From Niastella koreensis GR20-10 (GTDB lineage: Bacteria > Bacteroidota > Bacteroidia > Chitinophagales > Chitinophagaceae): a stretch of DNA of 64,000 nucleotides. The notes beneath the pieces are model-generated. The model worked only from the letters and a program-made list of their open reading frames with translations. It did not search any database and had not been told where the DNA came from. Shown in pieces: positions 56,225 through 64,000 of the stretch. Position numbers and translations under genes: made by a program. The DNA lies in assembly GCF_000246855.1 (NCBI RefSeq), contig NC_016609.1, positions 3,844,001 through 3,908,000 on the forward strand. The letters run 5' to 3'. Position 1 is the stretch's first letter. Each line of letters starts with the position of its first letter.

Positions 56225-57712
56225 TTACGGATTGTTGTATTCCTTTTCTTTATCAGGAACCGGTAATACATAAGCGCCGGTAACATCCGGGGCGGTTGTA
56301 CCGGTGGCCTGCCTCAGGTCCTTGTTCAACCGTTTATAGTAATAAAAGGTCTGTCCTTCCTGGATGAACTCTTTCTGGTATTCCCGCATGATCTCGTTCG
56401 ATACGCTGTCGGCAGTATTGATACCGCTTGCATTCAGGGCATTCAGGCCCCTTGCCTGCCGTACCTGGTTCAGGTACACCACACTGGTTGTTAAGTCGTT
56501 CTTTCTATTTGCGCATTCTGCCGCGATGTAATACATTTCAGAAACCCTTATTAATGGCATGATGTTCTGTAAGAGATACGGCAGGTTGGCGTCCTGGAAA
56601 AATTTTGATGGCACCAGCAAACCAGCCAGGCTATTATCGAACCAGGAAGTATAACGGTAGTCAGCAGCGCTGCCGCTGCCTGCTACGTAAATGGTATTTC
56701 TTCGGGTGGTTAACTGAAGCGGCGTACCCGCGCCACTCGACAGGTTAAACAGGTTCAGGTTGTAAGATTTTATGTTACCTGAATACAGGGCGAACAGCAA
56801 TTCCTGCGAAAAGGTGCGGTCCCTTACAACATTACCCGCTGCCGCAACATTGGAAGTGATGAGGGGGAATTTATTAGCGCCTATTACTGAGCGCGCATAT
56901 TTTTCTGCATTGTCCAGGTCGCCTTTATATAAATACACCCTTGCCAGCAATGCCTGCACCGCCCAATAGTTCAGGTGATTCTGCGTATAGGAGGTAAACG
57001 GGTCTTCCGTTGCTTTCAACACGGCTGAGGTATCCGTTTGCGCCAGCAGGTCTTTGGCGGTGTTCAAATCGTTTATACAGCCCCCGAGCGCCTCCTGCAG
57101 CGTGGCAAATTGTGTTGGGTTAACTTTGTATTGTGTAATATAAGGGATGGCCTTTTCATTCATGCCGGTAACAGGCGGCTGGCCAAATAACCGGGCCAGG
57201 TCGAAATGGAACAGGGCCCGCAATGCTATGGCTTCCCCTTTTACCCGGTTGTAACTATCACCGGTAAAGATGTCTTTTTTCTCCTCTATTTGCGACAGCA
57301 AATTATTCAGGTTGGCGATGTTGTTATACAAACCACCCCAAATGGCAGCTATTTCAGTATTTACCCTGGTTTGTGTATAATAGTAATAAACGGCATTACT
57401 AAACAGGCTTTCCCCTAATATACCGGTATTATTGGCATTGTCGTACTCAAAGCCCAGGGTAGACACCATTCCCATGGTAAGGTCATTGGTATACAAACCG
57501 TTCCCAAGGCCATTGGTAGAATTTTTGTCCATTGTAAGGTATACCCCGGTGAGGGCGTCTTTAAAGCCCTGCTCCGTGCTTAACAAGGTTGTTTGGGATA
57601 CTTTGTCCTTCGGCGGAACATCGAGGAATTTTTTACAGCCACTCAACCATCCCATCATTACCAGCGCTGCCGGAACGATCAGTGGTTTAAAATATTTATT
57701 ATTGATAGCCAT
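56225..57712 (-). CDS. SusD/RagB-family lipoprotein
   Basis: The product is 495 aa with lipobox LSGC followed by KKFLDVPPKDKVS, the classic SusD opening. Helical repeats include GEAIALRALFHFDLARLFGQPP, ALLARVYLYKGDLDNAE and MREYQKEFIQEGQTFYYYKRL. It pairs with the SusC 11 bp upstream and closely resembles the SusD at 60967-62376, so the two SusC/D pairs arose by duplication. Confidence 0.92.
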   Translation of the reverse strand: MAINNKYFKPLIVPAALVMMGWLSGCKKFLDVPPKDKVSQTTLLSTEQGFKDALTGVYLTMDKNSTNGLGNGLYTNDLTMGMVSTLGFEYDNANNTGILGESLFSNAVYYYYTQTRVNTEIAAIWGGLYNNIANLNNLLSQIEEKKDIFTGDSYNRVKGEAIALRALFHFDLARLFGQPPVTGMNEKAIPYITQYKVNPTQFATLQEALGGCINDLNTAKDLLAQTDTSAVLKATEDPFTSYTQNHLNYWAVQALLARVYLYKGDLDNAEKYARSVIGANKFPLITSNVAAAGNVVRDRTFSQELLFALYSGNIKSYNLNLFNLSSGAGTPLQLTTRRNTIYVAGSGSAADYRYTSWFDNSLAGLLVPSKFFQDANLPYLLQNIMPLIRVSEMYYIAAECANRKNDLTTSVVYLNQVRQARGLNALNASGINTADSVSNEIMREYQKEFIQEGQTFYYYKRLNKDLRQATGTTAPDVTGAYVLPVPDKEKEYNNP

Positions 57713-57723
57713 ATTAATAATTG

Positions 57724-60700
57724 TTAAAACGAGGTTGATAATCCAAAACTGTAACTGCGGGCAAAGGGATAGCTGGTGCCCCGTTCATTTTTAATAGTAG
57801 CCAAACGGAAGGCATCGTTCTGGGTAATGGCCAGCCTGGGGGTTGACAGGTGCATTTTTTTCACCCACAACAGGTTACCGGGGAACGTATAACCGACACT
57901 GACACTGCTTGCAGCCAGGTAGTTATCGTCCTGTACAAATCGTGAAGTGGATTTGGTAATTAGTAAAGAACTATTAGCGCCATTCGCTACCAGGCTTTTG
58001 AAGGAAGCCCGGTCGCCCGGTTTTTTCCATCGCTCGGTAAGTACCCGTTCATCGGCGTTGGCACTGACAAGATTTACATTCTCCACTTTGTCAACCAGGG
58101 TTTGATTATATGACTGGCCGCCATACTGGAAAGTGCAATTGAGGTTAATGAAAATGCCTTTGTAAATGAAATTGGTGCCGACCATTCCCTTGATCGTCGG
58201 AGCAGATTCGCCGACAGGTCTTTTATCGTTAGGGTCCCAGATAAATGTCTGGCTGCCGTCGAGCTTTTCATACACTTCTTTACCCGTGGCAGGATCTATA
58301 CCCAGTGACCTCACGGCCCAGATGCGGCTCATCGACTGGCCCACCTCGTAGCGGGGCAAGGGGGTAACCTGGTCGGTAAGGTTCTTATCGGTATTATTAA
58401 CTTTATTCAACACGTCGATGGCGGGCGACAACCGGGTGATCACGGTTCTGGCGCTTCCTGCATTCCCGAACACCGACCAGTAGATATTCTGTTGTTTATT
58501 ACGGATGATGGGTGCGTTTACACTAAGTTCGTACCCGGTGCTTTTTGTTGAACCCAGGTTGTTCTGGTAGTTGGGAAAACCGGTAGACGGCGCTACATCG
58601 AGCGGCAAAATGAGGTTATTCGTTCTTTCTTCATACAGTTCAGCCGCCACATTTAACCGGCCGTTAAAGAGGCTCGCCGTAACTCCCAGGTTGTTCTTGA
58701 GGGTTTGTTGCCATTTCAGGTCGGGATTGGCATAGGCAATTAAATTGGCGCCAGTTTGCAGGCGGTAATTGTTTTGAAAATTGTATTGATATTGGGATTG
58801 CCCAAGACTGGCAGGAAAGTTCTGGCTGCCCGTGATACCGGTGGTGGCCCTTACCTTCAATTGCTGGATGATGGGGTTTTGCGGGAAAAAGGGTTCCCGG
58901 TCTACCGCCCAGGAGGCCCCGAAGGCCCAGAAAGGCGCCAGGCGGTTATCGGCCCCGAATTGCGACGACCCGCTTATGGCGCCCGTGGCTTCAAGGGTAT
59001 ACCGGCTCAGGTAATTATAACTTACGCTTGCATAAGATGAAAGGGTGCGGGTAATACTTTTAGTACTACCGGGTACTGTATTTTGTCCATACCCATTGGC
59101 AAAACCCAGTGCGGCCATATTATCGTAAGGAATGCCGGTTACTGCTATCTGGGTGGTATTGCTTGTGGTTGATTGCAGGGTACTACCAACAGAGGCCAAA
59201 AAGCTGTGATCGCCCAGTTTCTTGTTATAATCCAGTCCCCAGCGGGTATCAATCACATTGTTACGGCCACGGGTTTGAGCATATGAACCCAGGTCGGTGA
59301 AGGTGGTGCCGGAAACCGCTTTTGCAAAACTGGTATGGTCTGGCGGAAAAAACTGTTCAGCACCCGGCAGATTCAGCGTTATGTTTACAGAGGTATTCAT
59401 CCGCAGGCCATTCATGATGGACCATTCAAAACCTGCTTTGTTAGTGAGGGTGTAATAATAGCTATAGTCTATTACCCTCAGGTGGGAATTGTAAGCAGCA
59501 TTGGTATAAGGGGCGCCCGGTGCAGCAACTCCAATACCTAATTGAATATTTGACGGTTCCAGGATCTTTAATACGTTACCTGCAGAATCGGTTGGTTTGA
59601 AGAAAGGGAGCTGGTTGGCATAGTCGCTAAAAACGCCCCAGGGTGAATTGTTGCCTTTACCATAAGTGACCCCGGTACTGTTTGAAAAGCGGATCTTGTC
59701 TTTTGAATACGTTATCTGGTTATTCAAACCAAACACGTTGCGCTCAGAGCCCTTCATTACCCCCACAGTATTATTATAGTTCATGGTTAACGTGTACCGG
59801 GTAAATTTACTGCCCCCGCTTATGGTTAAACTATGATTGGTGCCAATGCCTGTACGCACGGGTTTGTTCAACCAGTAGGTATTTACCCCGCTGCGAACCT
59901 GTTGCAGGCGGTAATCGTACCATTGTTGCAGGGCCACGTCGCGGTATTGATTGGCCGGATCGGCATATACCCCCGCCAGCCGCTGTGCTTCCAGCAGGCC
60001 TTCGGCATCGAGCAGGTGATAGGATGTAAGATCGGGTACCTGTACATTAAAATTCACGGCGTACGATACCTGGGTTTTGCCCTGGATGGGCTGTTTGGTT
60101 TCCACTACTATTACCCCGTTGGCTGCTTTTGATCCATAGGCCGTAGTGGCCGCCGCGTCTTTTAAAATAGTAATGCTGGCAATGCGGTTGATGTCCATAT
60201 CACTCAGTGCCTGCAAGGTGGTTTGAAATCCGTCGAGAATGATCAGGGGCTGATTAGGGTTTTGCAGGTAACCCGACATAATATCGCCATTGGTCACAGC
60301 CGTACTTGAAAAAGTGGTTTTAGTACTGCCCGCGTTCTGCAGGTCGGCAGGTAAATTATTCTGTCCCCTGATCTGGATCTTCGCCAGGTTGTTAGGGTCG
60401 CTGCCCATCGCATTATTGTCTGTAATGCGCACCGAAGGGTCAAGGGCGGCCAGCGCTTTTAGCACGCTGGTAGGGTTAACGGTTTTCAGCTCATCACCGC
60501 TGATGGTTTTGGCGGCGCCGGTAAAATTTCCCTGCGGTCTTTTATACAAACCCACATTCACCGTTACCTGGTCCATCAGGTAATTGGGCACCCGCATAGA
60601 AATATTGATGACCGTTTGCCCGGGTTTCAATTTTTCCTCATGTTTATCATAACCCACGAACGACACCTCAATGGTGGCGCCCACCGGAACATTGTGCAGC

Positions 60701-60903
60701 TCAAAGCTTCCGTCTCTTTTTGTATTGGCAGAAATATGGGCTTTCTGAACAGTCACCGAGGCGCCTGACATAATTTCCCCATTCTCGTTTTTCACTACTC
60801 CTCTTACCACATCGATGGTACTTTGTGCAAAAGCGCCGCCCGTTATCAGTAAAACCAGCCAGAACAGCCCTGTTTTTATCAGGTTAGCAGTTATTGGTCG
60901 CAT
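57724..60903 (-). CDS. SusC/RagA TonB-dependent receptor (second pair of operon)
   Basis: The product is 1059 aa from ATG 60903 (MRPITANLIKTGLFWLVLLI signal, cleavage after AFAQ); an alternative start at 60948 adds 15 residues. It has the carboxypeptidase-like domain (VVRGVVKNENGEIMSGASV), plug motifs (IQIRGQNNLPADL, PLIILDGFQTTLQALSDMD, SITILKDAAATTAYGSKAANGV) and a barrel ending FGLSTSF. There is no STN domain. The carrier channel partners SusD at 56225-57712. Confidence 0.92.
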   Translation of the reverse strand: MRPITANLIKTGLFWLVLLITGGAFAQSTIDVVRGVVKNENGEIMSGASVTVQKAHISANTKRDGSFELHNVPVGATIEVSFVGYDKHEEKLKPGQTVINISMRVPNYLMDQVTVNVGLYKRPQGNFTGAAKTISGDELKTVNPTSVLKALAALDPSVRITDNNAMGSDPNNLAKIQIRGQNNLPADLQNAGSTKTTFSSTAVTNGDIMSGYLQNPNQPLIILDGFQTTLQALSDMDINRIASITILKDAAATTAYGSKAANGVIVVETKQPIQGKTQVSYAVNFNVQVPDLTSYHLLDAEGLLEAQRLAGVYADPANQYRDVALQQWYDYRLQQVRSGVNTYWLNKPVRTGIGTNHSLTISGGSKFTRYTLTMNYNNTVGVMKGSERNVFGLNNQITYSKDKIRFSNSTGVTYGKGNNSPWGVFSDYANQLPFFKPTDSAGNVLKILEPSNIQLGIGVAAPGAPYTNAAYNSHLRVIDYSYYYTLTNKAGFEWSIMNGLRMNTSVNITLNLPGAEQFFPPDHTSFAKAVSGTTFTDLGSYAQTRGRNNVIDTRWGLDYNKKLGDHSFLASVGSTLQSTTSNTTQIAVTGIPYDNMAALGFANGYGQNTVPGSTKSITRTLSSYASVSYNYLSRYTLEATGAISGSSQFGADNRLAPFWAFGASWAVDREPFFPQNPIIQQLKVRATTGITGSQNFPASLGQSQYQYNFQNNYRLQTGANLIAYANPDLKWQQTLKNNLGVTASLFNGRLNVAAELYEERTNNLILPLDVAPSTGFPNYQNNLGSTKSTGYELSVNAPIIRNKQQNIYWSVFGNAGSARTVITRLSPAIDVLNKVNNTDKNLTDQVTPLPRYEVGQSMSRIWAVRSLGIDPATGKEVYEKLDGSQTFIWDPNDKRPVGESAPTIKGMVGTNFIYKGIFINLNCTFQYGGQSYNQTLVDKVENVNLVSANADERVLTERWKKPGDRASFKSLVANGANSSLLITKSTSRFVQDDNYLAASSVSVGYTFPGNLLWVKKMHLSTPRLAITQNDAFRLATIKNERGTSYPFARSYSFGLSTSF

Positions 60904-60966
60904 ACCAGTTATTTTATTTTTACAGTCATTCATGTTGGGATCGATCATTTTCGTGTAGCCATCAGG

Positions 60967-62376
60967 TTATTCCGGCTTTATAAATACGTAGGAGGCGCCG
61001 GCCACCGTGGGCACTCTTGTAAATGGAAGGGTACTGAAAGGCAGGTTCTTTCTTTTATAGTAATAAAACACCTGGCCTTCGCCCAAAAACTCCTTCTGGT
61101 ATTCCCGGGCAATCTCTTTGGTAAGGCTGTCGGTTCTCAGCTTTGTGCCCGTTCCGGGGTTTGTTGTGTTTACATATCCATAATTCTGCAATCCACGTCT
61201 GGTACGTACCGAATCCAGTAAATTGGTGGCCGCCAGGGAATCTTTGAAAGCAGTGGCGCATTCCGCCGCGATATAATACATTTCTGTGATCCTGATCATA
61301 GGCAGCACATTAAAACCTGTATAACCGCCGATGCTTGTAGAAAATTTCCTGGGTGTAATAACCGTTCCTGTTGTAGCACCCGTTGCGGGATCAGCAAATG
61401 TTTTACGCCAGTCATTGGCCAGGGCACCGGCTCCGGTCACAAACAGCGCCGTTTGGCTTTGCGGCGCCAGGCCAAGCGCCGGCACCGCGGTCAAAATATA
61501 TTTGGTATAACTAAACATAAGCCCCTGGTTGGCGTATAAAGAGAACAAATGCTCCTTCTGGAACATATAATCATTGGCCGTGGTAGTGCCGGGGTTAGCC
61601 GTATACAGGGGGAATTGTTTGCTGTTGATGAGCCCCAGGGCATAGCTCTGGGCGTTCAGCAGATCGCCTTTGTACAGGTACAGGCGGGCCAGTAAGGCTT
61701 TAACTGATGCGCCGGTGATATGCGATACGTTTGCATCCGTGGCAGGCAGCAGCGATTGCGCCGTAACCAGATCTGCTATACACGAGTCGATCACGGCGCT
61801 TGTTGGCATTGCAACTGAGCCATATGGGCTCAGTTGGGTAATATAGGGTACGGATGCTCCATCCGGGTCTACAGCGGGCGCCGGCGCAAACAAACGCACC
61901 AGGTCGCTGTATAAAAAGGCCCGTAACCCCAGGGCTTCCCCCTTAATGGCGCTATAACTATTCCCCAAAAGGGTTTGATGTGTTTCTATATTCGTGAGTA
62001 AATAATTCAGGTTGGCGATGCACTGATACATGCCAGACCACATGCCCGCCATTACGGCCCTTACATCGTTATCCTGAAAATTATACTGAACACCCTGGTA
62101 ATAGATATTCCTGATTGCCGGGGAGATGGTGGTATCATAACTTCTGCCCAATACCGATAACAAGCCATAGGTTAATTCGCGGCCATACAGCGTGGAGTCT
62201 CCCATTTTCAGGTACACCCCGTTCAATATATCACGGAAACCCTGTTCACTGGCAAAAACAGTTTTTTCATTCACCTGTAACGGAGCATCCACATTCACCC
62301 ATTTCTTACACGCCGCCACCCCGCCGGTCACAAGAATTAAGAACAGAATGATCATGCTATTTTTCCTTTTATACAT
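60967..62376 (-). CDS. SusD/RagB-family lipoprotein (first pair of operon)
   Basis: The product is 469 aa with lipobox GVAAC followed by KKWVNVDAPLQVNEKTVFASEQGFRD. It has SusD helical repeats and the terminal AREYQKEFLGEGQVFYYYKRK. It is the partner of the truncated SusC at the right edge, 18 bp upstream. It shares many segments with 56225-57712 (for example GEALGLRAFLYSDLVRLF and ALLARLYLYKGDLLNAQ). Confidence 0.92.
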   Translation of the reverse strand: MYKRKNSMIILFLILVTGGVAACKKWVNVDAPLQVNEKTVFASEQGFRDILNGVYLKMGDSTLYGRELTYGLLSVLGRSYDTTISPAIRNIYYQGVQYNFQDNDVRAVMAGMWSGMYQCIANLNYLLTNIETHQTLLGNSYSAIKGEALGLRAFLYSDLVRLFAPAPAVDPDGASVPYITQLSPYGSVAMPTSAVIDSCIADLVTAQSLLPATDANVSHITGASVKALLARLYLYKGDLLNAQSYALGLINSKQFPLYTANPGTTTANDYMFQKEHLFSLYANQGLMFSYTKYILTAVPALGLAPQSQTALFVTGAGALANDWRKTFADPATGATTGTVITPRKFSTSIGGYTGFNVLPMIRITEMYYIAAECATAFKDSLAATNLLDSVRTRRGLQNYGYVNTTNPGTGTKLRTDSLTKEIAREYQKEFLGEGQVFYYYKRKNLPFSTLPFTRVPTVAGASYVFIKPE

Positions 62377-62394
62377 ATCAATTCGTTTATGCGG

Positions 62395-64000
62395 TTAGAA
62401 AGCGGTTGTCAGTGAAAAAGTATAGGTGCGGTTGAAAGGATAATAAATACCTCTTTCGGCATTCATGCCGCCCGAACGGAACAGGTTGGTGGCGGTAAGC
62501 CCTACCCTGGTATAATTTGACTTTATCCTGGCAAGAACAGATTTAGGCAGGCTGTAGCGCAAGGAAGCCACCGCATTGCTGATGTAATTGTTCTTTTCAA
62601 CAAAACGCGTGGTGGCGTACGTTGGATCTGTTTTTAACCCATTTACCGAAACGGCTTTATACAACGCATTATCGCCCGGCTGGCTCCAGCGGTTATTCAA
62701 CGCCCTGCTGTCTACGTTATACATCAGGTTGGCATTTTCCACTTTGTTGGCCAGGGTTTGGTTGTATGCTGAAGCGCCGTACTGGTAAAAACAATAGAAG
62801 TCTGCGCTCCAGTTTTTTACCGTTACAGAGGTGCCGAAAGAACCCTGCCATTTTGGGTCATAATCACCGGCCGGTATCTTATCGGCGGCATCCCAGGTAA
62901 ACGTTTCGGTGCCATCGGCCTTTACAAATTTTTCCTGGCCGGTTGCAGCGTCAATGCCTAACGACTTAACCGCCCAGATGCCGGTCAACGATTCCCCTTT
63001 TACATACCGGGGTTGAGGCCTGGTTTGGTCGGTAGTGGCTGCATCATTGAGCGTGTTCAGCGTTTGCAGGTAATCGGTAACTGCAGTGATGCGGTTTTCG
63101 TTATGGATCCCGTTTACCCGCACACTCCAGAATAGCTTCTTTTTTGTATCCCTGATAAGCTGGGCATTCAGATCAAACTCGAGGCCTTTATTTTCTATGT
63201 CCGCGCCATTATCGTAATAACTGAAGTTCTGGAAACCGGTATACACCGGTGAAGTAACCGGCAACACCAGGTTGGTGGTTGTATTTCGGTAGGCATTCAC
63301 TGTTAGTGAGATCCTGTTCCGGAACAGGCTTACATCCATACCCACGTTCTGTTGCTGTGTTTCAGGCGCCTGCAGGTTTTCGTTGCCAAAACCGGTTAAA
63401 TAAGCGCCGATCCCAACATCGCGGGTCCCCAATCCTGTTGAACCGGTAGATACATATTGCCTGCTTGTGATATAATTAAAACTGGTTTTTCCCAGGTAAC
63501 TCTGGTAAAACAGGTTGCCTGTTGTACCTACGCTGCCATATAAACGTAAAGTGGAAAGAATGTTATTTGGCTGGAAAAAATGTTCCTGGTGCAGGCTCCA
63601 GCTGGCCCCGGCGGACCAATGGATTGTAGCTGGGTGATTTTTACTGTATTGAGACGACTCATCGGCATTGACAGTGCCTTCCAGCTGATACCGGTTATCG
63701 TAACTATAACCAAGGTTACCATAACCTGAAATAAGCCGGGTGGTTATTTTACCCGCATCGGGCCTGGTATTGAGATAGGCATTGCCCAAAGCCAGGTCAG
63801 CGAATTTATCGCTGGTAAAACCAGCCAATGTAATACCAGCCGACTGGCTGTTGGTTTGCTGGGCAATTACACCCGTGGAAACATACAGCTGGTGCCGGTC
63901 GATCTTTTTAGTATAATCCAGGTTCAGATTACCATCAATACTCAGGAAATCATTTGCAATCTGCGTATAGGTACCTCTTTTAAAAAAACTATCGGGCGGA
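62395..64000 (-). CDS. SusC/RagA TonB-dependent receptor, C-terminal half (5' end outside window)
   Basis: The frame is open to the right edge (first visible residues PDSFFKRGTYTQ), giving 534 residues of barrel ending YTFSLTTAF. The ATG/TTG-like position at 63828 is internal, not a start. Barrel strands strongly resemble the SusC at 57724-60903 (for example the TDQTRPQPRYVKGESLTGIWAVKSLGID region). It is the first visible gene of the six-gene operon. Confidence 0.9.
   Translation of the reverse strand, partial: PPDSFFKRGTYTQIANDFLSIDGNLNLDYTKKIDRHQLYVSTGVIAQQTNSQSAGITLAGFTSDKFADLALGNAYLNTRPDAGKITTRLISGYGNLGYSYDNRYQLEGTVNADESSQYSKNHPATIHWSAGASWSLHQEHFFQPNNILSTLRLYGSVGTTGNLFYQSYLGKTSFNYITSRQYVSTGSTGLGTRDVGIGAYLTGFGNENLQAPETQQQNVGMDVSLFRNRISLTVNAYRNTTTNLVLPVTSPVYTGFQNFSYYDNGADIENKGLEFDLNAQLIRDTKKKLFWSVRVNGIHNENRITAVTDYLQTLNTLNDAATTDQTRPQPRYVKGESLTGIWAVKSLGIDAATGQEKFVKADGTETFTWDAADKIPAGDYDPKWQGSFGTSVTVKNWSADFYCFYQYGASAYNQTLANKVENANLMYNVDSRALNNRWSQPGDNALYKAVSVNGLKTDPTYATTRFVEKNNYISNAVASLRYSLPKSVLARIKSNYTRVGLTATNLFRSGGMNAERGIYYPFNRTYTFSLTTAF

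Noticed and set aside
63720-63828. Start of the rightmost SusC gene at 63828
   Set aside because: The frame stays open to position 64000 with barrel-like sequence, so the true start is outside the window.

Overview
The window looks like a Bacteroidota chromosome segment, most likely Chitinophagaceae. The reasons are four SusC/RagA-type TonB receptors (one cut by the window edge) with four SusD partners, an ECF sigma/FecR pair, TlpA-type thioredoxins, PKD-like and DUF4843 lipoproteins, DUF6443 and DUF5977 domains, and promoters of the Bacteroidota type (TAnnTTTG at -7). I saw no rRNA, tRNA, CRISPR array, transposase or phage gene. Nearly all genes lie on the minus strand. The exceptions are a plus-strand block at 25-31.7 kb.

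Region 1 (1-21.8 kb, minus strand) is an Rhs/YD-repeat polymorphic-toxin island. It holds one apparently intact module: a 1521-aa YD-like secreted protein ending in four DUF5977 repeats, a cysteine-free glutathione-peroxidase-like protein, a 1433-aa DUF6443/Rhs protein with an HExxH (M91-like) toxin tip, and an overlapping exported immunity candidate. It also holds a collapsed, frameshifted version of the same layout at the left edge, with a DUF1493 protein behind it; a detached DUF4329 toxin tip with its YbbC/YhhH-type NTF2-fold immunity gene; two near-identical copies of a coiled-coil/beta-barrel outer-membrane protein; and an orphan second copy of the immunity family. Six non-coding junctions in this island carry arrays of short direct repeats spaced about 21 bp apart, and these arrays border every gene block. 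They are either regulator sites or recombination boundaries.

Region 2 (21.8-31.7 kb) is housekeeping/accessory. It has a TPR-sensor histidine kinase with an overlapping NarL/LuxR response regulator, a small outer-membrane barrel, a hybrid histidine kinase, a three-gene periplasmic molybdenum hydroxylase cluster (2Fe-2S subunit, Tat-exported molybdopterin subunit, diheme cytochrome c), and a small cysteine-containing exported peptide.

Region 3 (31.7-64 kb, minus strand) is a run of nutrient-uptake operons. An ECF sigma factor and FecR-type anti-sigma factor lie upstream of an STN-domain SusC and its SusD. Next, going up in coordinate, comes a SusC/SusD/TlpA operon with a textbook promoter. 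A four-gene operon follows with two large DUF5117/DUF4953-type zinc metalloproteases and two TlpA thioredoxins, closed by a rho-independent terminator. The last unit is a six-gene operon, SusC-SusD-SusC-SusD-DUF4843-PKD, also closed by a terminator. No glycoside hydrolase, lyase or sulfatase is present, so the cargo is more likely peptide, protein or a metal complex than a polysaccharide. One of the two metalloproteases has lost every zinc ligand and the catalytic glutamate, so it should be a pseudoenzyme partner of its active neighbour.
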